A stretch of 64,000 nucleotides of DNA from Methylobacillus methanolivorans (GTDB lineage: Bacteria > Pseudomonadota > Gammaproteobacteria > Burkholderiales > Methylophilaceae): assembly GCF_044751345.1 (NCBI RefSeq), contig NZ_JBIWXY010000001.1, positions 1,550,001-1,614,000 on the forward strand, read 5' to 3'. Numbering within the stretch: position 1 is the first letter of the stretch; each line of letters starts with the position of its first letter. A program made the position numbers and the translations under genes. This document shows, piece by piece, positions 33,351 through 42,471 of the stretch. Below the pieces are notes generated by a model. The model made no database searches and was not told the DNA's origin. It was given only the letters and a program-made list of their open reading frames with translations.

Positions 33351-34979
33351 TTATAAGCGATAGCCGGGGATCGCGGCTTCATCCACCTCATCAATCTGCT
33401 CGGGCTGCAAATATTGCCGGGCATATTGCAGGTAAACTTTCTCGCGAATAAAAATATCAAACAAGTCTGGGTCGATATGTTGATCCAGCTTCATTTCACC
33501 CAAGATATGCAAGGACTCTGACAAGGTCTTGGCCTTTTTATAAGGGCGATCACCCGAAGTCAATGCCTCGAAAATATCAGCAATACACATCAGGCGTGCC
33601 GGTATGGAAAGCTGCTCCTTGGTCAGGCCACGCGGGTAACCACGGCCATCCAATCGCTCATGATGCCCGCCCGCATACTCAGGCACCCGTTGCAATCCCG
33701 GTGGGTAAGGCAAGGATTCCAGCATGTCTATCGTCACCACGATATGCTGGTTCACGACTTGGCGCTCTTCTGGCGTCAATGTGCCAGAGACAATCGTCAA
33801 ATTGTAGACTTCATCCTCAGTCAGGAAGTTAACTCGATTACCCTGCGCATCCTCCAACGGATATTGAGCAATCTGCCGCACGCGATCTTGATCCTCAGTG
33901 GGCATGGACTCACAGCCCTCATTCACTTTGCGCAAGAATATCAAGTCATCATCAAGCTGCTGAACCCAGCCAGCATACTCTTGCGCCACGGCTTCCAGCA
34001 TTTGCTCTTGCTTCTCCCGTATCGCCTGTACTTGCTGTTGTAGAAAACGGCATTCGGCCTGTTTTTTCAGCAAGGAAAATCTCTGCTCAATCACGCCAAT
34101 CCGGTCAACAATCGCGGATAGCTTGGTCGGCTTATCCATTAAGGCTTCTGGCGTCGCAATCTTGCCACAATCATGCAGCCAGGCAGCAATGCGCAGCTCA
34201 TCCAGCTGATTGCCACTCATTTGAAAGTTCTTAAGCGGGCCAGAGGAGGAGCGATTAACCGCGGCAGCCAGCATCATGGCAAGCTCTGGCACACGCCGAC
34301 AATGACCACCGGTGTAAGGTGACTTGGCATCAATCGCACCAGCAATCAGGCGAATAAACGCCTCGAATAAGCCTCTCAACCCTTCAATCAATTGCCGGTT
34401 AGTCAGCGCAATTGCTGCTTGTGAAGCTAATGACTCCACCAGCTGCTGGCTGGAAGCAGAGAAAGAAACAATGTCGCCAGTCTGCTCATCCTGGGCATTG
34501 ATCAATTGCAATACCCCGATGATATCCCCATCATGGTTCTTCATCGGCACGGTCAGGAATGAGCACGACCGATAGCCTGTGGTCTGATCAAACTGCCGTG
34601 TGCCAGAAAAGTCAAAACCTTCCGCCGCGTAGGCATCATCAATATTCACCGTGCAATCGTTAAGCACTGCATAAGCTGCGACCATATGCTGATTGGGCTG
34701 ACCATCGTCTAGATAAAGAGGCAAGGGCGGGAAGGGAATGTGCTTGCCAGTGGTGCCCCCCATGGCAATGCCCAGTGAGCTGGTGCGCACGATCTCGAAT
34801 TGCAAGGTCTTGTCGGGAGTAACGGTATAGAGGGTGCCAGCATCGGCATTAGTCAGCCGCTTGGCGCTCATGACGATCATTTCGAGCAAGCGTTGGTGAT
34901 CATGCTCGGCAGAGAGGGCAATGCCTATGGCATTCAGGTCTTCCAGTTGTTTGATCAATGCATTGCGCGCAGTCATCAC
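33351..34979 (-). CDS. GAF - HD-GYP domain protein (probable cyclic-di-GMP phosphodiesterase)
   Basis: This 542-residue protein has an N-terminal GAF sensor domain (about 15-190, GVLQLINAQDEQ) and a C-terminal HD-GYP domain. HD-GYP hallmarks are YTGGHCRRVPELA, AAWLHDCGKIATPE (HD pair), HHERLDGRGYPRGL (HD-GYP signature) and ADIFEALTSGDRPYK. An insertion of about 100 residues with a coiled-coil stretch interrupts the HD region between the HDCGK and GYP motifs. It has no membrane helix, so it is cytosolic. The gene follows the FHA protein by 29 nt. Phosphodiesterase activity is inferred from the intact motifs. Confidence 0.9.
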   Translation of the reverse strand: MMTARNALIKQLEDLNAIGIALSAEHDHQRLLEMIVMSAKRLTNADAGTLYTVTPDKTLQFEIVRTSSLGIAMGGTTGKHIPFPPLPLYLDDGQPNQHMVAAYAVLNDCTVNIDDAYAAEGFDFSGTRQFDQTTGYRSCSFLTVPMKNHDGDIIGVLQLINAQDEQTGDIVSFSASSQQLVESLASQAAIALTNRQLIEGLRGLFEAFIRLIAGAIDAKSPYTGGHCRRVPELAMMLAAAVNRSSSGPLKNFQMSGNQLDELRIAAWLHDCGKIATPEALMDKPTKLSAIVDRIGVIEQRFSLLKKQAECRFLQQQVQAIREKQEQMLEAVAQEYAGWVQQLDDDLIFLRKVNEGCESMPTEDQDRVRQIAQYPLEDAQGNRVNFLTEDEVYNLTIVSGTLTPEERQVVNQHIVVTIDMLESLPYPPGLQRVPEYAGGHHERLDGRGYPRGLTKEQLSIPARLMCIADIFEALTSGDRPYKKAKTLSESLHILGEMKLDQHIDPDLFDIFIREKVYLQYARQYLQPEQIDEVDEAAIPGYRL

Positions 34980-35008
34980 TCCTCCGCCAAGACCAAAAAT
35001 GATGCTAG

Positions 35009-35710
35009 CTACTCCAGTGAAAATAACATGCTGACGCCAGCCAACTCAATAATATCGCCATTTTCCAACTGTTGTGCCTGCAATCCAACCGCATGTCCAT
35101 TCAGCACCGGGCGACCATCACCCTCAACATGAGAAAGAAAATAACCATGGGGCCGCTTGGTGATGACAGCCACCTGCACCCCGCTACGACCCAGCGTTGT
35201 CAGGGTTTTCTTGATGACCATTTCACGTCCACCATCCAACAACTTCACCTTGGCCTGGAGCGCTGCCAATGGGGTAGCCACAGAACCCACCGCCTGAGAG
35301 GCTACTACTGACTGATGGGCAGATTCCGGAGCCCCTACTTGCTTCGCAGCAGCTTCCGCCATGATTTCCTGGACGAGCGGCATCACCAGCATCGTCTTTT
35401 CAAAACCACGCTCTACCGCCAAATCCTCCTCGCGATATTCAATCTGATGACGGCCTAAACCTATCCTGTCACCATCCTGCAACTGATGCCTGGTAATCGA
35501 CTGTCCATTCACCAAAGTGCCATTGGTACTATCATTATCCTCAATATAGAACACGCCACCCTGCTGCACTACAGCAGCATGCTCTCCACTGATCGCAAGG
35601 TTCTCCAGCCTGATATCACAATTCGGCCGCCGCCCTATGGTCAAGCGCGACTTATCCAATGGAAACTCTGCCAGAAAATCCCCCTCCAGCATAAGTACCA
35701 GTTTTGCCAT
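35009..35710 (-). CDS. Double FHA-domain protein
   Basis: 233 residues with two forkhead-associated domains. The first (about 15-90) has the full phosphothreonine site: TIGRRPNCDIRL, ISGEHAAV and DNDSTNGTLVNG. The second (about 150-230; LTTLGRSGVQVAVITKRPHGYFLSHVEG, RPVLNGHAV) is more divergent, lacks the Ser-x-x-His, and may only be structural. FEKTMLVMP in the linker resembles the threonine peptide bound by FHA domains in self-inhibiting signalling proteins. It sits directly upstream of the GAF-HD-GYP gene and probably partners it. No Ser/Thr kinase is visible in the window. Confidence 0.85.
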   Translation of the reverse strand: MAKLVLMLEGDFLAEFPLDKSRLTIGRRPNCDIRLENLAISGEHAAVVQQGGVFYIEDNDSTNGTLVNGQSITRHQLQDGDRIGLGRHQIEYREEDLAVERGFEKTMLVMPLVQEIMAEAAAKQVGAPESAHQSVVASQAVGSVATPLAALQAKVKLLDGGREMVIKKTLTTLGRSGVQVAVITKRPHGYFLSHVEGDGRPVLNGHAVGLQAQQLENGDIIELAGVSMLFSLE

Positions 35711-35874
35711 GACGAAACTCCCTTATAGCCTGATCGACCACCACAGTTGTTTATTACCAGTGAGACTCGGTCAACTGACTTTAATTTGCTTATATGATTG
35801 TAAACATCATCCTTACAAAGACAATACAAGATTACAAGTACAACATCACACAATGAAACTTTCCTGCATCAGGC

Positions 35875-35906
35875 AAAAAAATAGCCAGCTCAAAAGCTGG
35901 CTATTT
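35875..35906 (-). terminator. Intrinsic terminator of the ribH-nusB operon
   Basis: AAATAGCCAGCT / AGCTGGCTATTT form a perfect 12-bp stem with a 4-nt loop. On the minus strand it is followed by a T run. It lies 21 nt beyond the nusB stop. Confidence 0.88.
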
Positions 35907-35926
35907 GGTTTTGGGCTAGCGAGAAT

Positions 35927-36409
35927 TTATCTGCGTCCACGCTGGAACTCATCCGGGCGCGCTTCAGCCGCCACCTTGTCCAGCACACCATTGACGTATT
36001 TATGCCCATCGGTGCCACCATACAACTTGGCCAGCTCCACCCCTTCGTTGATCGCCACACGATAAGGAATCGTCACATCATGAATCAACTCATAGGCAGA
36101 AATACAGAGAATGGCATGCTCAATCGGGCTAAGTTCGGAGAGCTGGCGGTCCAGCAAACCCACCAGACGTGCATCAAGCTCATTGATATTTTCCGCAACA
36201 CCTTCAAGTAGTTGACGGAAATACTCGTAATCGGCCCGGTCAAAATCCGGGTCATCCGCCAACTCACGGATGATGACAGACACATCCTTCTGGTTCATCA
36301 GGCCCAGATAGATACCCTTGAGCACCAACTCGCGCGATTTACGGCGGCTACGTCCTTGCTTCGGTGGTGCCTTTTTTGCCTCTACAGGCTTGTTGTCGCT
36401 GTCACTCAT
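35927..36409 (-). CDS. nusB: Transcription antitermination factor NusB
   Basis: NusB binds boxA RNA with NusE (S10) for rRNA antitermination. The 160 residues have a lysine/arginine-rich N-terminal extension (KKAPPKQGRSRRKSRELVLKG) before the all-helical core. LSPIEHAILCISAYELIHD and IPYRVAINEGVELAKLYGG are the family signatures. The ATG overlaps the ribH stop (ATGA), so translation is coupled, the common ribH-nusB pair. Confidence 0.96.
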   Translation of the reverse strand: MSDSDNKPVEAKKAPPKQGRSRRKSRELVLKGIYLGLMNQKDVSVIIRELADDPDFDRADYEYFRQLLEGVAENINELDARLVGLLDRQLSELSPIEHAILCISAYELIHDVTIPYRVAINEGVELAKLYGGTDGHKYVNGVLDKVAAEARPDEFQRGRR

Positions 36410-36855
36410 AGTTGCTTGAGCAGATTGATCATTTCAACGACCACATCGGCTGCCTCGGCACCCTTGATCGCCATACGGGCTTCTGCCTGCTCGTCGTTTT
36501 CAGTCGTCAAGATAGCATTGGCAACCGGGATACCAGTGCTCAACTGCACATCGGAAATACCGCGCGCAGACTCGTTGGACACCACTTCAAAATGGTAAGT
36601 CTCACCACGGATAATGGCACCCAGCGCGATCAGGCCGTCAAATTGTTCGCTATCAGCCATCTGCAATAAAATCGCAGGGGTTTCCAGGGCGCCAGGCACA
36701 GTTGCCAAGGTAATGTCATCATCAGCCACGCCCAGCTTCTGCAACTGGTCAACACAAGCCTTGAGCAAGCCATCACCGATATTGCTGTTGAACCGTGACA
36801 GCACGATGCCGATGCGCAAATCCTTGCCATTCAAATCTACTGCGATTTTTTTCAT
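36406..36855 (-). CDS. ribH: 6,7-dimethyl-8-ribityllumazine synthase
   Basis: Makes lumazine from the butanone phosphate and ribitylamino-pyrimidine precursors, the penultimate riboflavin step. IGIVLSRFNSNIGDGLL, TVPGALETPAILLQM, ALGAIIRGETYHFEVV (catalytic His region) and GIPVANAILTTENDEQA are all family blocks. I choose the ATG at 36855 (MKKIAVDLNGKDLR, 149 residues) because the distance to the RFN motif equals that in E. coli. An ATG at 36891 would add twelve residues; neither has a strong ribosome site. Confidence 0.95.
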   Translation of the reverse strand: MKKIAVDLNGKDLRIGIVLSRFNSNIGDGLLKACVDQLQKLGVADDDITLATVPGALETPAILLQMADSEQFDGLIALGAIIRGETYHFEVVSNESARGISDVQLSTGIPVANAILTTENDEQAEARMAIKGAEAADVVVEMINLLKQL

Positions 36856-36925
36856 GATTTCGTCCGAACTAGGCGCAACCACGTGCGCCATTGAAATGAA
36901 CCAGCCAAGTTGCTGGCGAATCTCG

Positions 36926-37516
36926 CTATTTTACCACGATAGGGGAATCAGACAGCAGTTCGGCATGGCGAAAACAATCAACGACATGGTCATTGACCAT
37001 GCCAACAGCCTGCATGAAGGCATAACAGATGGTAGAGCCAACAAACTTGAATCCATGCTTAAGCAAAGTCTTGGACATTTGATCAGATAAGGCTGTTTTT
37101 GCCGGCACCTCTGCCAGGCTCAAACGGTGGTTGATCTGCGGCGTCCCTTGCACAAATTGCCAGAGAAAAGCATCCAGGCTGCCATATTTCGCCTGCACCT
37201 CCAATGTGGCGCGGGCGTTGCCTATCGCCGCCTGCACCTTGAGGCGATTGCGGATGATGCCGGGGTCTGCGAGCAAGGCCTCAACCTTGCTCGCATCATA
37301 AGCGGCTATCTTCGCAATATCGAATTGATCAAACACTTCGCGGTAATGCGCACGCTTCTTCAATACGGTGCTCCAGCTCAAGCCTGCTTGTGCACCTTCC
37401 AGAATCAGGAACTCAAAAAGCTGCCTGTCATCATGCACAGGCACGCCCCACTCCGTGTCATGATAAATCACATCCAATTCACCCTTGGCCCAGCCACACC
37501 GGCAGCGTTCAGTCAC
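36926..37516 (-). CDS. tag: DNA-3-methyladenine glycosylase I
   Basis: Excises 3-methyladenine from alkylated DNA. The N-terminal ERCRCGWA...YHDTEWGVP block supplies the Cys/His zinc ligands and part of the active site. LEGAQAGLSWSTVLKKR, GIIRNRLKVQAAIGNA and HGFKFVGSTICYAFMQAVGMVNDHVVDC complete the family pattern. The start is uncertain: GTG at 37516 has AGGA 5 nt upstream and matches the E. coli start region, while the open frame extends to a TTG at 37537 directly abutting the stop of the upstream transporter. Confidence 0.95.
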   Translation of the reverse strand: MTERCRCGWAKGELDVIYHDTEWGVPVHDDRQLFEFLILEGAQAGLSWSTVLKKRAHYREVFDQFDIAKIAAYDASKVEALLADPGIIRNRLKVQAAIGNARATLEVQAKYGSLDAFLWQFVQGTPQINHRLSLAEVPAKTALSDQMSKTLLKHGFKFVGSTICYAFMQAVGMVNDHVVDCFRHAELLSDSPIVVK

Positions 37517-37537
37517 GACATTCCTATCATTCAACAA

Positions 37538-39151
37538 TCAATGGAACAAGATAACTGCTTTCTGCAATGTGTTCCAGATGCCATATGTAATGGGGATGCC
37601 AACCGCAATCCACACAACTGCTGTCAGTACAGTACTGCTCTTATGCACCGCCACTTGGCTGATTTTTTTCGCTTGTTCGTGGGATACCTTTTTCTCTGCC
37701 GCAAGCTGCTCCGCCGTCATGTAGTGTTTCTCTGCTACTGGGCGCACCAGCAAGTTGCATATCAGGCCAAGCAGCAATAGCCCGGCTAGCACATACATGA
37801 TCATGTTATAGGCATGATCAGGCGCAACACCTCGATCAAGCTGATAGTCACGCAAATAATTCACGATCACAGGGCCTAACACACCCGCCGTTGCCCAGGC
37901 TGTCAACAGACGTCCATGGATTGCCCCTACGTGCTGGGTTCCAAAGATATCCGCAAGATAAGCAGGAATGGTAGAAAAACCACCGCCGTACATGGTGAGA
38001 ATCACGCAGAACAAGCCCGCAAACAAGGCCACGCTGCCCATGTTGCCTGCCCAAGGCGACAGCACATACAGCACGAACCCCAGAGCAAAGAAAATAATAT
38101 AAGTACGTTTACGCCCAAGGAAATCGGAGCAAGAAGCCCAGCCAATCCGCCCCAAAATATTGAAGAATGACAATAGGCCAGCAAACCCTGCACCGATAGC
38201 CGCCACCTGCAGCTTCTGATCGCCACTCAATTCAGCCAACTTCTGTGGCACATCAATCAACAGGCCGCCAAACACTTCTTGCAGCATCGGCGAAGCCATG
38301 CCAATCACACCAATCCCAGCACTGACATTCAAGCATAATACCCACCACAGTAACCAGAACTGTGGCGTCTTGTGTGCTTGGTTCACATGCACGTGATGTG
38401 GCGTAATCATCGCCTTGCCCTTGTTTGCAGGGGGCGTCCAGCCCTCTGGCTTCCAATCATGGGCAGGCACACGATAACCCAGCGAACCTATCATCATCGC
38501 CACGAAATACAGCCCCCCCATGGTGGCAAAGGTTTCCCACACACCCACCGACGTCTCGGTAGCAAAGTAGTTCATCAAGGTATTCGCCAATGGCGCACCA
38601 ATCATCGCGCCGCCGCCAAAACCCATGATGGCCATGCCGGTGGCCATCCCGCGCCGATCCGGGAACCACTTTATTAGCGTAGAGACAGGAGAAATATATC
38701 CCAACCCCAGCCCAATGCCGCCAATCACGCCCGAGCCTAGCCACATCATCCATAACTGGTGCGTGTATACGCCAATCGCGGAAATCAGCAGCCCACCACC
38801 CCAGCATACGGCGGCCACAGCTCCCGCCTTGCGCGGGCCAGCATGCTCTAGCCAATGACCAAACACCGCCGCAGATGACCCCAGAAAAACAAAAAACAAG
38901 GTGTACATCCATCCCAGGTCGCTGATTTTCCAATCGCAACTTGTCGTGATTGCCCGCATCCAGAAGCTGACATCCTCGCCACAAGCTAATGGCTCGGAGA
39001 TACCCAACGCCTTGGACAAAGGCAGCCAGAACACGCTAAACCCATACGCCATGCCAATGGAAAGATGCACAGCCAGCGCCGCTGGCGGCACCAGCCAACG
39101 GTTATACCCCGGCCCTGCGGTGATACGTTCCTTGGAAAAAAAGCCAGCCAT
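37538..39151 (-). CDS. MFS transporter, OFA (oxalate/formate antiporter) family
   Basis: This 537-residue inner-membrane protein has about 12 spans plus a long internal loop. RWLVPPAALAVHLSIGMAYGFSVFWLPLS at the N-terminus, LGYISPVSTLIKWFPDRRGMATG and GRIGWASCSDFLGRKRTY (MFS motif A in the second half) are typical of the OFA branch. Known members exchange oxalate and formate or carry other small carboxylates; in a methylotroph a C1 acid would be plausible, but the substrate is unproven. ATG at 39151 has GGGAG 5 nt upstream. It is directly upstream of tag with no gap. Confidence 0.85.
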   Translation of the reverse strand: MAGFFSKERITAGPGYNRWLVPPAALAVHLSIGMAYGFSVFWLPLSKALGISEPLACGEDVSFWMRAITTSCDWKISDLGWMYTLFFVFLGSSAAVFGHWLEHAGPRKAGAVAAVCWGGGLLISAIGVYTHQLWMMWLGSGVIGGIGLGLGYISPVSTLIKWFPDRRGMATGMAIMGFGGGAMIGAPLANTLMNYFATETSVGVWETFATMGGLYFVAMMIGSLGYRVPAHDWKPEGWTPPANKGKAMITPHHVHVNQAHKTPQFWLLWWVLCLNVSAGIGVIGMASPMLQEVFGGLLIDVPQKLAELSGDQKLQVAAIGAGFAGLLSFFNILGRIGWASCSDFLGRKRTYIIFFALGFVLYVLSPWAGNMGSVALFAGLFCVILTMYGGGFSTIPAYLADIFGTQHVGAIHGRLLTAWATAGVLGPVIVNYLRDYQLDRGVAPDHAYNMIMYVLAGLLLLGLICNLLVRPVAEKHYMTAEQLAAEKKVSHEQAKKISQVAVHKSSTVLTAVVWIAVGIPITYGIWNTLQKAVILFH

Positions 39152-39281
39152 GCACACTCCCGAGTTTTATCTGAATTTTTAGAATGAATACAAAATAACA
39201 AAGTGAAACATTTTGTTACAAATCATTATACAAGTCGAATAAAACCGCAATCCTAGATGTACTTTAATCACGTTCATCAAT

Positions 39282-39299
39282 CTGTCATATTAGCGTCAT
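39282..39299 (+). promoter_or_regulatory. Pho box (PhoB binding site) upstream of phoB
   Basis: CTGTCAT-ATTA-GCGTCAT is a pair of 7-bp direct repeats with an AT-rich 4-bp spacer, 11-bp phasing and only two mismatches (in the second repeat) to the E. coli Pho box. It ends 35 nt before the phoB start, implying positive autoregulation at low phosphate. Confidence 0.8.
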
Positions 39300-39334
39300 A
39301 TATTGCTCGTCATTCAAACAGTGAGGAAACCCCG

Positions 39335-40021
39335 ATGCCAGCGAATATTCTGGTAGTAGAAGACGAACCAGCCATTCAGGAACTACTTGCGCTCAACTTG
39401 ACGCAAGCAGGCCACAACCCTGTCCGCGCCTTGAGCGTAGAACAGGCCCAGATGCTGATCCGCGAAACCCTGCCAGACCTGATATTGCTCGACTGGATGT
39501 TGCCCGGCATGAGCGGCATTGAATTTGCGCGCAAACTCAAGGGCGACGAACTCACCAAGTCGATCCCCATCATCATGCTGACTGCACGCGGTGAAGAAGC
39601 CGACAAAGTACGCGGCCTGGAAGTAGGCGCGGATGATTACGTCACCAAGCCATTCAGCCCTCGTGAGCTGAATGCCCGCATCAAGGCAGTGTTGCGTCGC
39701 CGCGCACCACAAATGACAGATGACCCGCTCGAAGTGGGTGGCTTACGCCTTGACCCCATGACACATCGAGTTTCCGGCAATGGAAAAACATTGGAGCTGG
39801 GGCCAACCGAGTTCCGTTTGTTGCACTATTTAATGTCCAATCCGGAGCGCGTGCACTCCCGTACCCAAGTGCTGGATCGGGTCTGGGGTGACCGGGTATT
39901 TGTGGAGGATAGAACCGTGGATGTGCATATTCGCCGCCTGCGCCGTGCCTTGTCAGAGTCCGGCCATGAAGAATTCATCCAAACTGTACGTGGTGTTGGC
40001 TATCGTTTCTCGGCGCAGTAG
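39335..40021 (+). CDS. phoB: Phosphate regulon response regulator PhoB
   Basis: 228 residues with an N-terminal receiver domain (VVEDEPAIQELL acidic pair; LILLDWMLPGMSG phospho-acceptor Asp; TARG; VTKPFSP with the switch Lys) and a C-terminal OmpR-type winged helix (LGPTEFRLLHYLMSNPERVHSR, VDVHIRRLRRAL). The start is the ATG at 39335, with GAGGAA upstream; the longer frame from 39257 would run through the Pho box. The kinase gene follows. Confidence 0.95.
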   Translation: MPANILVVEDEPAIQELLALNLTQAGHNPVRALSVEQAQMLIRETLPDLILLDWMLPGMSGIEFARKLKGDELTKSIPIIMLTARGEEADKVRGLEVGADDYVTKPFSPRELNARIKAVLRRRAPQMTDDPLEVGGLRLDPMTHRVSGNGKTLELGPTEFRLLHYLMSNPERVHSRTQVLDRVWGDRVFVEDRTVDVHIRRLRRALSESGHEEFIQTVRGVGYRFSAQ

Positions 40022-40058
40022 CTCATAATAGCAACCGTCTTAAGACAAGAAGCATTTC

Positions 40059-41387
40059 GTGCAAGATATTCGCTGGAAAGCCTTGTGGCTGGGATTAGCC
40101 ACAGTATTCATCTGCCTGGTCACCTGGGTGGCAACCGATGCCATCACAGCCCTGCTGACATTCAGCGCCATGGTGTTGCTGTATCTCATCAGCCATCTGT
40201 ACTGGCTACATCAACTATTGAAATGGTTCAGGAAACCTGAGCTCAATACCATGCCAGTCGGCAGTGGTATCTGGGAAGATGTGTTTTCTGCCATCTATTA
40301 TGAAAAACGCCGCAATAATCGCAGCCAGGCGCAAATCAGCTCTGCGTTAGATCGCTTCCGCCATGCTGCCAGCGCATTGCCTGATGGTGTAGTGCTGCTC
40401 AATGGTAACGACCTGATCGAGTGGTGCAATCCAACGGCAGAACACCAGCTAGGCCTCTCCATGCGCCAGGATGCCGGACAACCGATTAGCTACCTGGTGC
40501 GGCCCATTGATTTCATTCAGTATTTACAAGCACAAAACTATTCTGAGCCGATCAAGCTTAAGTCATGGCGCACTACCGGCGCCACACTGGAAATCCAGCT
40601 CGTGCCGTTCGGGGCCAACCAGAAGTTATTGATCTCGCGCGACATCAGCCAGATGGAAAAGCTCGAAACCATGCGCCGCGACTTTATCGCCAATGTGTCA
40701 CACGAGCTGCGCACGCCATTGACAGTAGTAGGCGGCTTTCTGGAAACATTGACCGACATGGAGGGTGCCGTACCGGAAAGTACGCGAGGCTACTTCGCCA
40801 TGATGCAAGAGCAAACCGGGCGCATGCGCCGCCTGATTGAGGACTTGCTCACGCTATCGCAACTGGAAAACAGCCCGGAAGCACCTCAGGACAGCGAAAT
40901 TGACCTCAGCACCTTGCTCAATATGCTGCTGCACGAAGGCATCAGCCTGAGCCAAGGCAAGCACGATATCAGCTTGGCGCCAGTGGAGCCCGGCCTGTTC
41001 ATCAAGGGAGCAACGGAAGAATTACATAGCGCATTAGGCAACTTGGTCAGCAACGCCGTGCGCTACACGCCTGCTGGTGGCACGATCAAGTTACGCCTAT
41101 TCCTGCGCGGTACGGATGTCTTGTTCAGCGTACAGGATACGGGTATCGGCATTGAGCAACAGCATATCGACCGCCTCACTGAGCGCTTCTACCGCGTGGA
41201 TCGTAGCCGTTCACGCGAAACCGGCGGTACCGGCCTTGGGCTTTCCATCGTCAAACATATCCTGACGCGTCACCAAGGGCACCTGGAGATTGAGTCTGAG
41301 GCAGGCAAGGGCAGCACCTTTACCGTCGTCTTGCCGCAAAGTCGACTGATCCGCAAGCCTGTGACACAGCCAACTGCAGCAGCCTAG
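40059..41387 (+). CDS. phoR: Phosphate regulon sensor histidine kinase PhoR
   Basis: 442 residues. Two N-terminal membrane helices (about 8-50) are separated by almost no periplasmic loop. A PAS domain (about 100-200, PDGVVLLNGNDLIEWCNPTA) follows, then a DHp domain with FIANVSHELRTPLTVVGGFLE (phospho-His) and a HATPase domain (LVSNAVRYTPAGG, DTGIGI, GGTGLGLSIVKHI). The start is GTG at 40059, 37 nt after phoB. Such short-loop PhoR kinases sense phosphate through the Pst-PhoU complex, which is not in this window. Confidence 0.93.
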   Translation: MQDIRWKALWLGLATVFICLVTWVATDAITALLTFSAMVLLYLISHLYWLHQLLKWFRKPELNTMPVGSGIWEDVFSAIYYEKRRNNRSQAQISSALDRFRHAASALPDGVVLLNGNDLIEWCNPTAEHQLGLSMRQDAGQPISYLVRPIDFIQYLQAQNYSEPIKLKSWRTTGATLEIQLVPFGANQKLLISRDISQMEKLETMRRDFIANVSHELRTPLTVVGGFLETLTDMEGAVPESTRGYFAMMQEQTGRMRRLIEDLLTLSQLENSPEAPQDSEIDLSTLLNMLLHEGISLSQGKHDISLAPVEPGLFIKGATEELHSALGNLVSNAVRYTPAGGTIKLRLFLRGTDVLFSVQDTGIGIEQQHIDRLTERFYRVDRSRSRETGGTGLGLSIVKHILTRHQGHLEIESEAGKGSTFTVVLPQSRLIRKPVTQPTAAA

Positions 41388-41393
41388 CGCCAT

Positions 41394-42389
41394 CTACTGC
41401 GTATTGGTGTACTGCCAGTTGCGCCTATAAACGCGAATATCAGCCCCCTTGATGCGCGCAGCGTTGAACAGCTTTCGCGCGCGCATCGAATCCAGCCGGA
41501 TACCATAAGCCGCATAGACAAAATCTGCCATCGGTGCACTGCTCTGGCGGAAAAAAGGCAACTGCGGCGAACTACCGTAAAAACTCTCGACGAAACTCGT
41601 AATCCCCACCACGCCATAGTGTCCCTCAGTCAACGCCTCCAACCAAGGCCCGCCTGAATCACCGAGCGTCGGCATGGGCAAAGCCGGGTCATACGCCCCC
41701 TGGTCAGTCAACCTATTCACGGCAACCAAGGTGTCAAGCGCAGAGACCACACTCACCTTACTTTCAAATTGCACTTGGTAACGCGCGTAAAATACCGGGT
41801 CCAGGCTGGCATAGGCTGAAGGTAGAAAGGCTGCAAACCCTTCCGTTGCTTGGTGTACCGCCTTGTTGGCACAACGCAAGCTGACTGGCAAGGCATCTGC
41901 CGAGCCGTAACCATAGCCGCAAATCAGCAGCACAGATGCAGGCTCATCCAGCAGGACAGGCGCAATCGCGACCTGATCAGGCAAATCCTGATCAAACACC
42001 AGCACTGCTAGGTCATCAATCAGGTTGCCACGCACTTTGTCGAATTCGGGAAAGATAGCTTGCTTAAGACGGGCGGCCTGCAATAAAGGAGAGGCCGCAT
42101 GGGAAATAGACAACATTGGCAAACCGGCCTGCTCATCCAGGCTGACATCCCGCAGGCAGTGTGCTGCAGTCAATAAGGTCATCGGTGTCCGGCCCACTAC
42201 TACCGCACTACAATCACTATGGCTCACGCGCCATTCTTGGCGATACTCATGCCAAGCACGATGTTCAAACACCAATTGCACAACAGGTGCCGCATTGATA
42301 GCACTGCCACTCATCAGTGCCATGGCAGGCGATGCAAGCAACAATAAACCCAGACAACATAATCCAGTCACGCCATATGGTCTGCCCAT
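41394..42389 (-). CDS. Exported trypsin-like (S1) serine protease
   Basis: 331 residues with a signal peptide (about 1-24, LLLLASPAMAL). The chymotrypsin-fold triad is complete: His77 in LLTAAHCL, Asp126 in NLIDDLAVLVFD, and Ser245 in LGDSGGPWL. Cys60 and Cys78 could form the usual disulphide beside the catalytic His. No PDZ domain follows, so it is not a DegP type; it is a stand-alone periplasmic or secreted protease. It converges on phoR with a 6-nt gap. Its target is unknown. Confidence 0.85.
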   Translation of the reverse strand: MGRPYGVTGLCCLGLLLLASPAMALMSGSAINAAPVVQLVFEHRAWHEYRQEWRVSHSDCSAVVVGRTPMTLLTAAHCLRDVSLDEQAGLPMLSISHAASPLLQAARLKQAIFPEFDKVRGNLIDDLAVLVFDQDLPDQVAIAPVLLDEPASVLLICGYGYGSADALPVSLRCANKAVHQATEGFAAFLPSAYASLDPVFYARYQVQFESKVSVVSALDTLVAVNRLTDQGAYDPALPMPTLGDSGGPWLEALTEGHYGVVGITSFVESFYGSSPQLPFFRQSSAPMADFVYAAYGIRLDSMRARKLFNAARIKGADIRVYRRNWQYTNTQ

Positions 42390-42471
42390 GATGACCTCCC
42401 CGACACGTCAACCTGGATTCAACTTTACTCCTGAATGACCCACCACGGAATGGAACCATCGCTTACCACCC

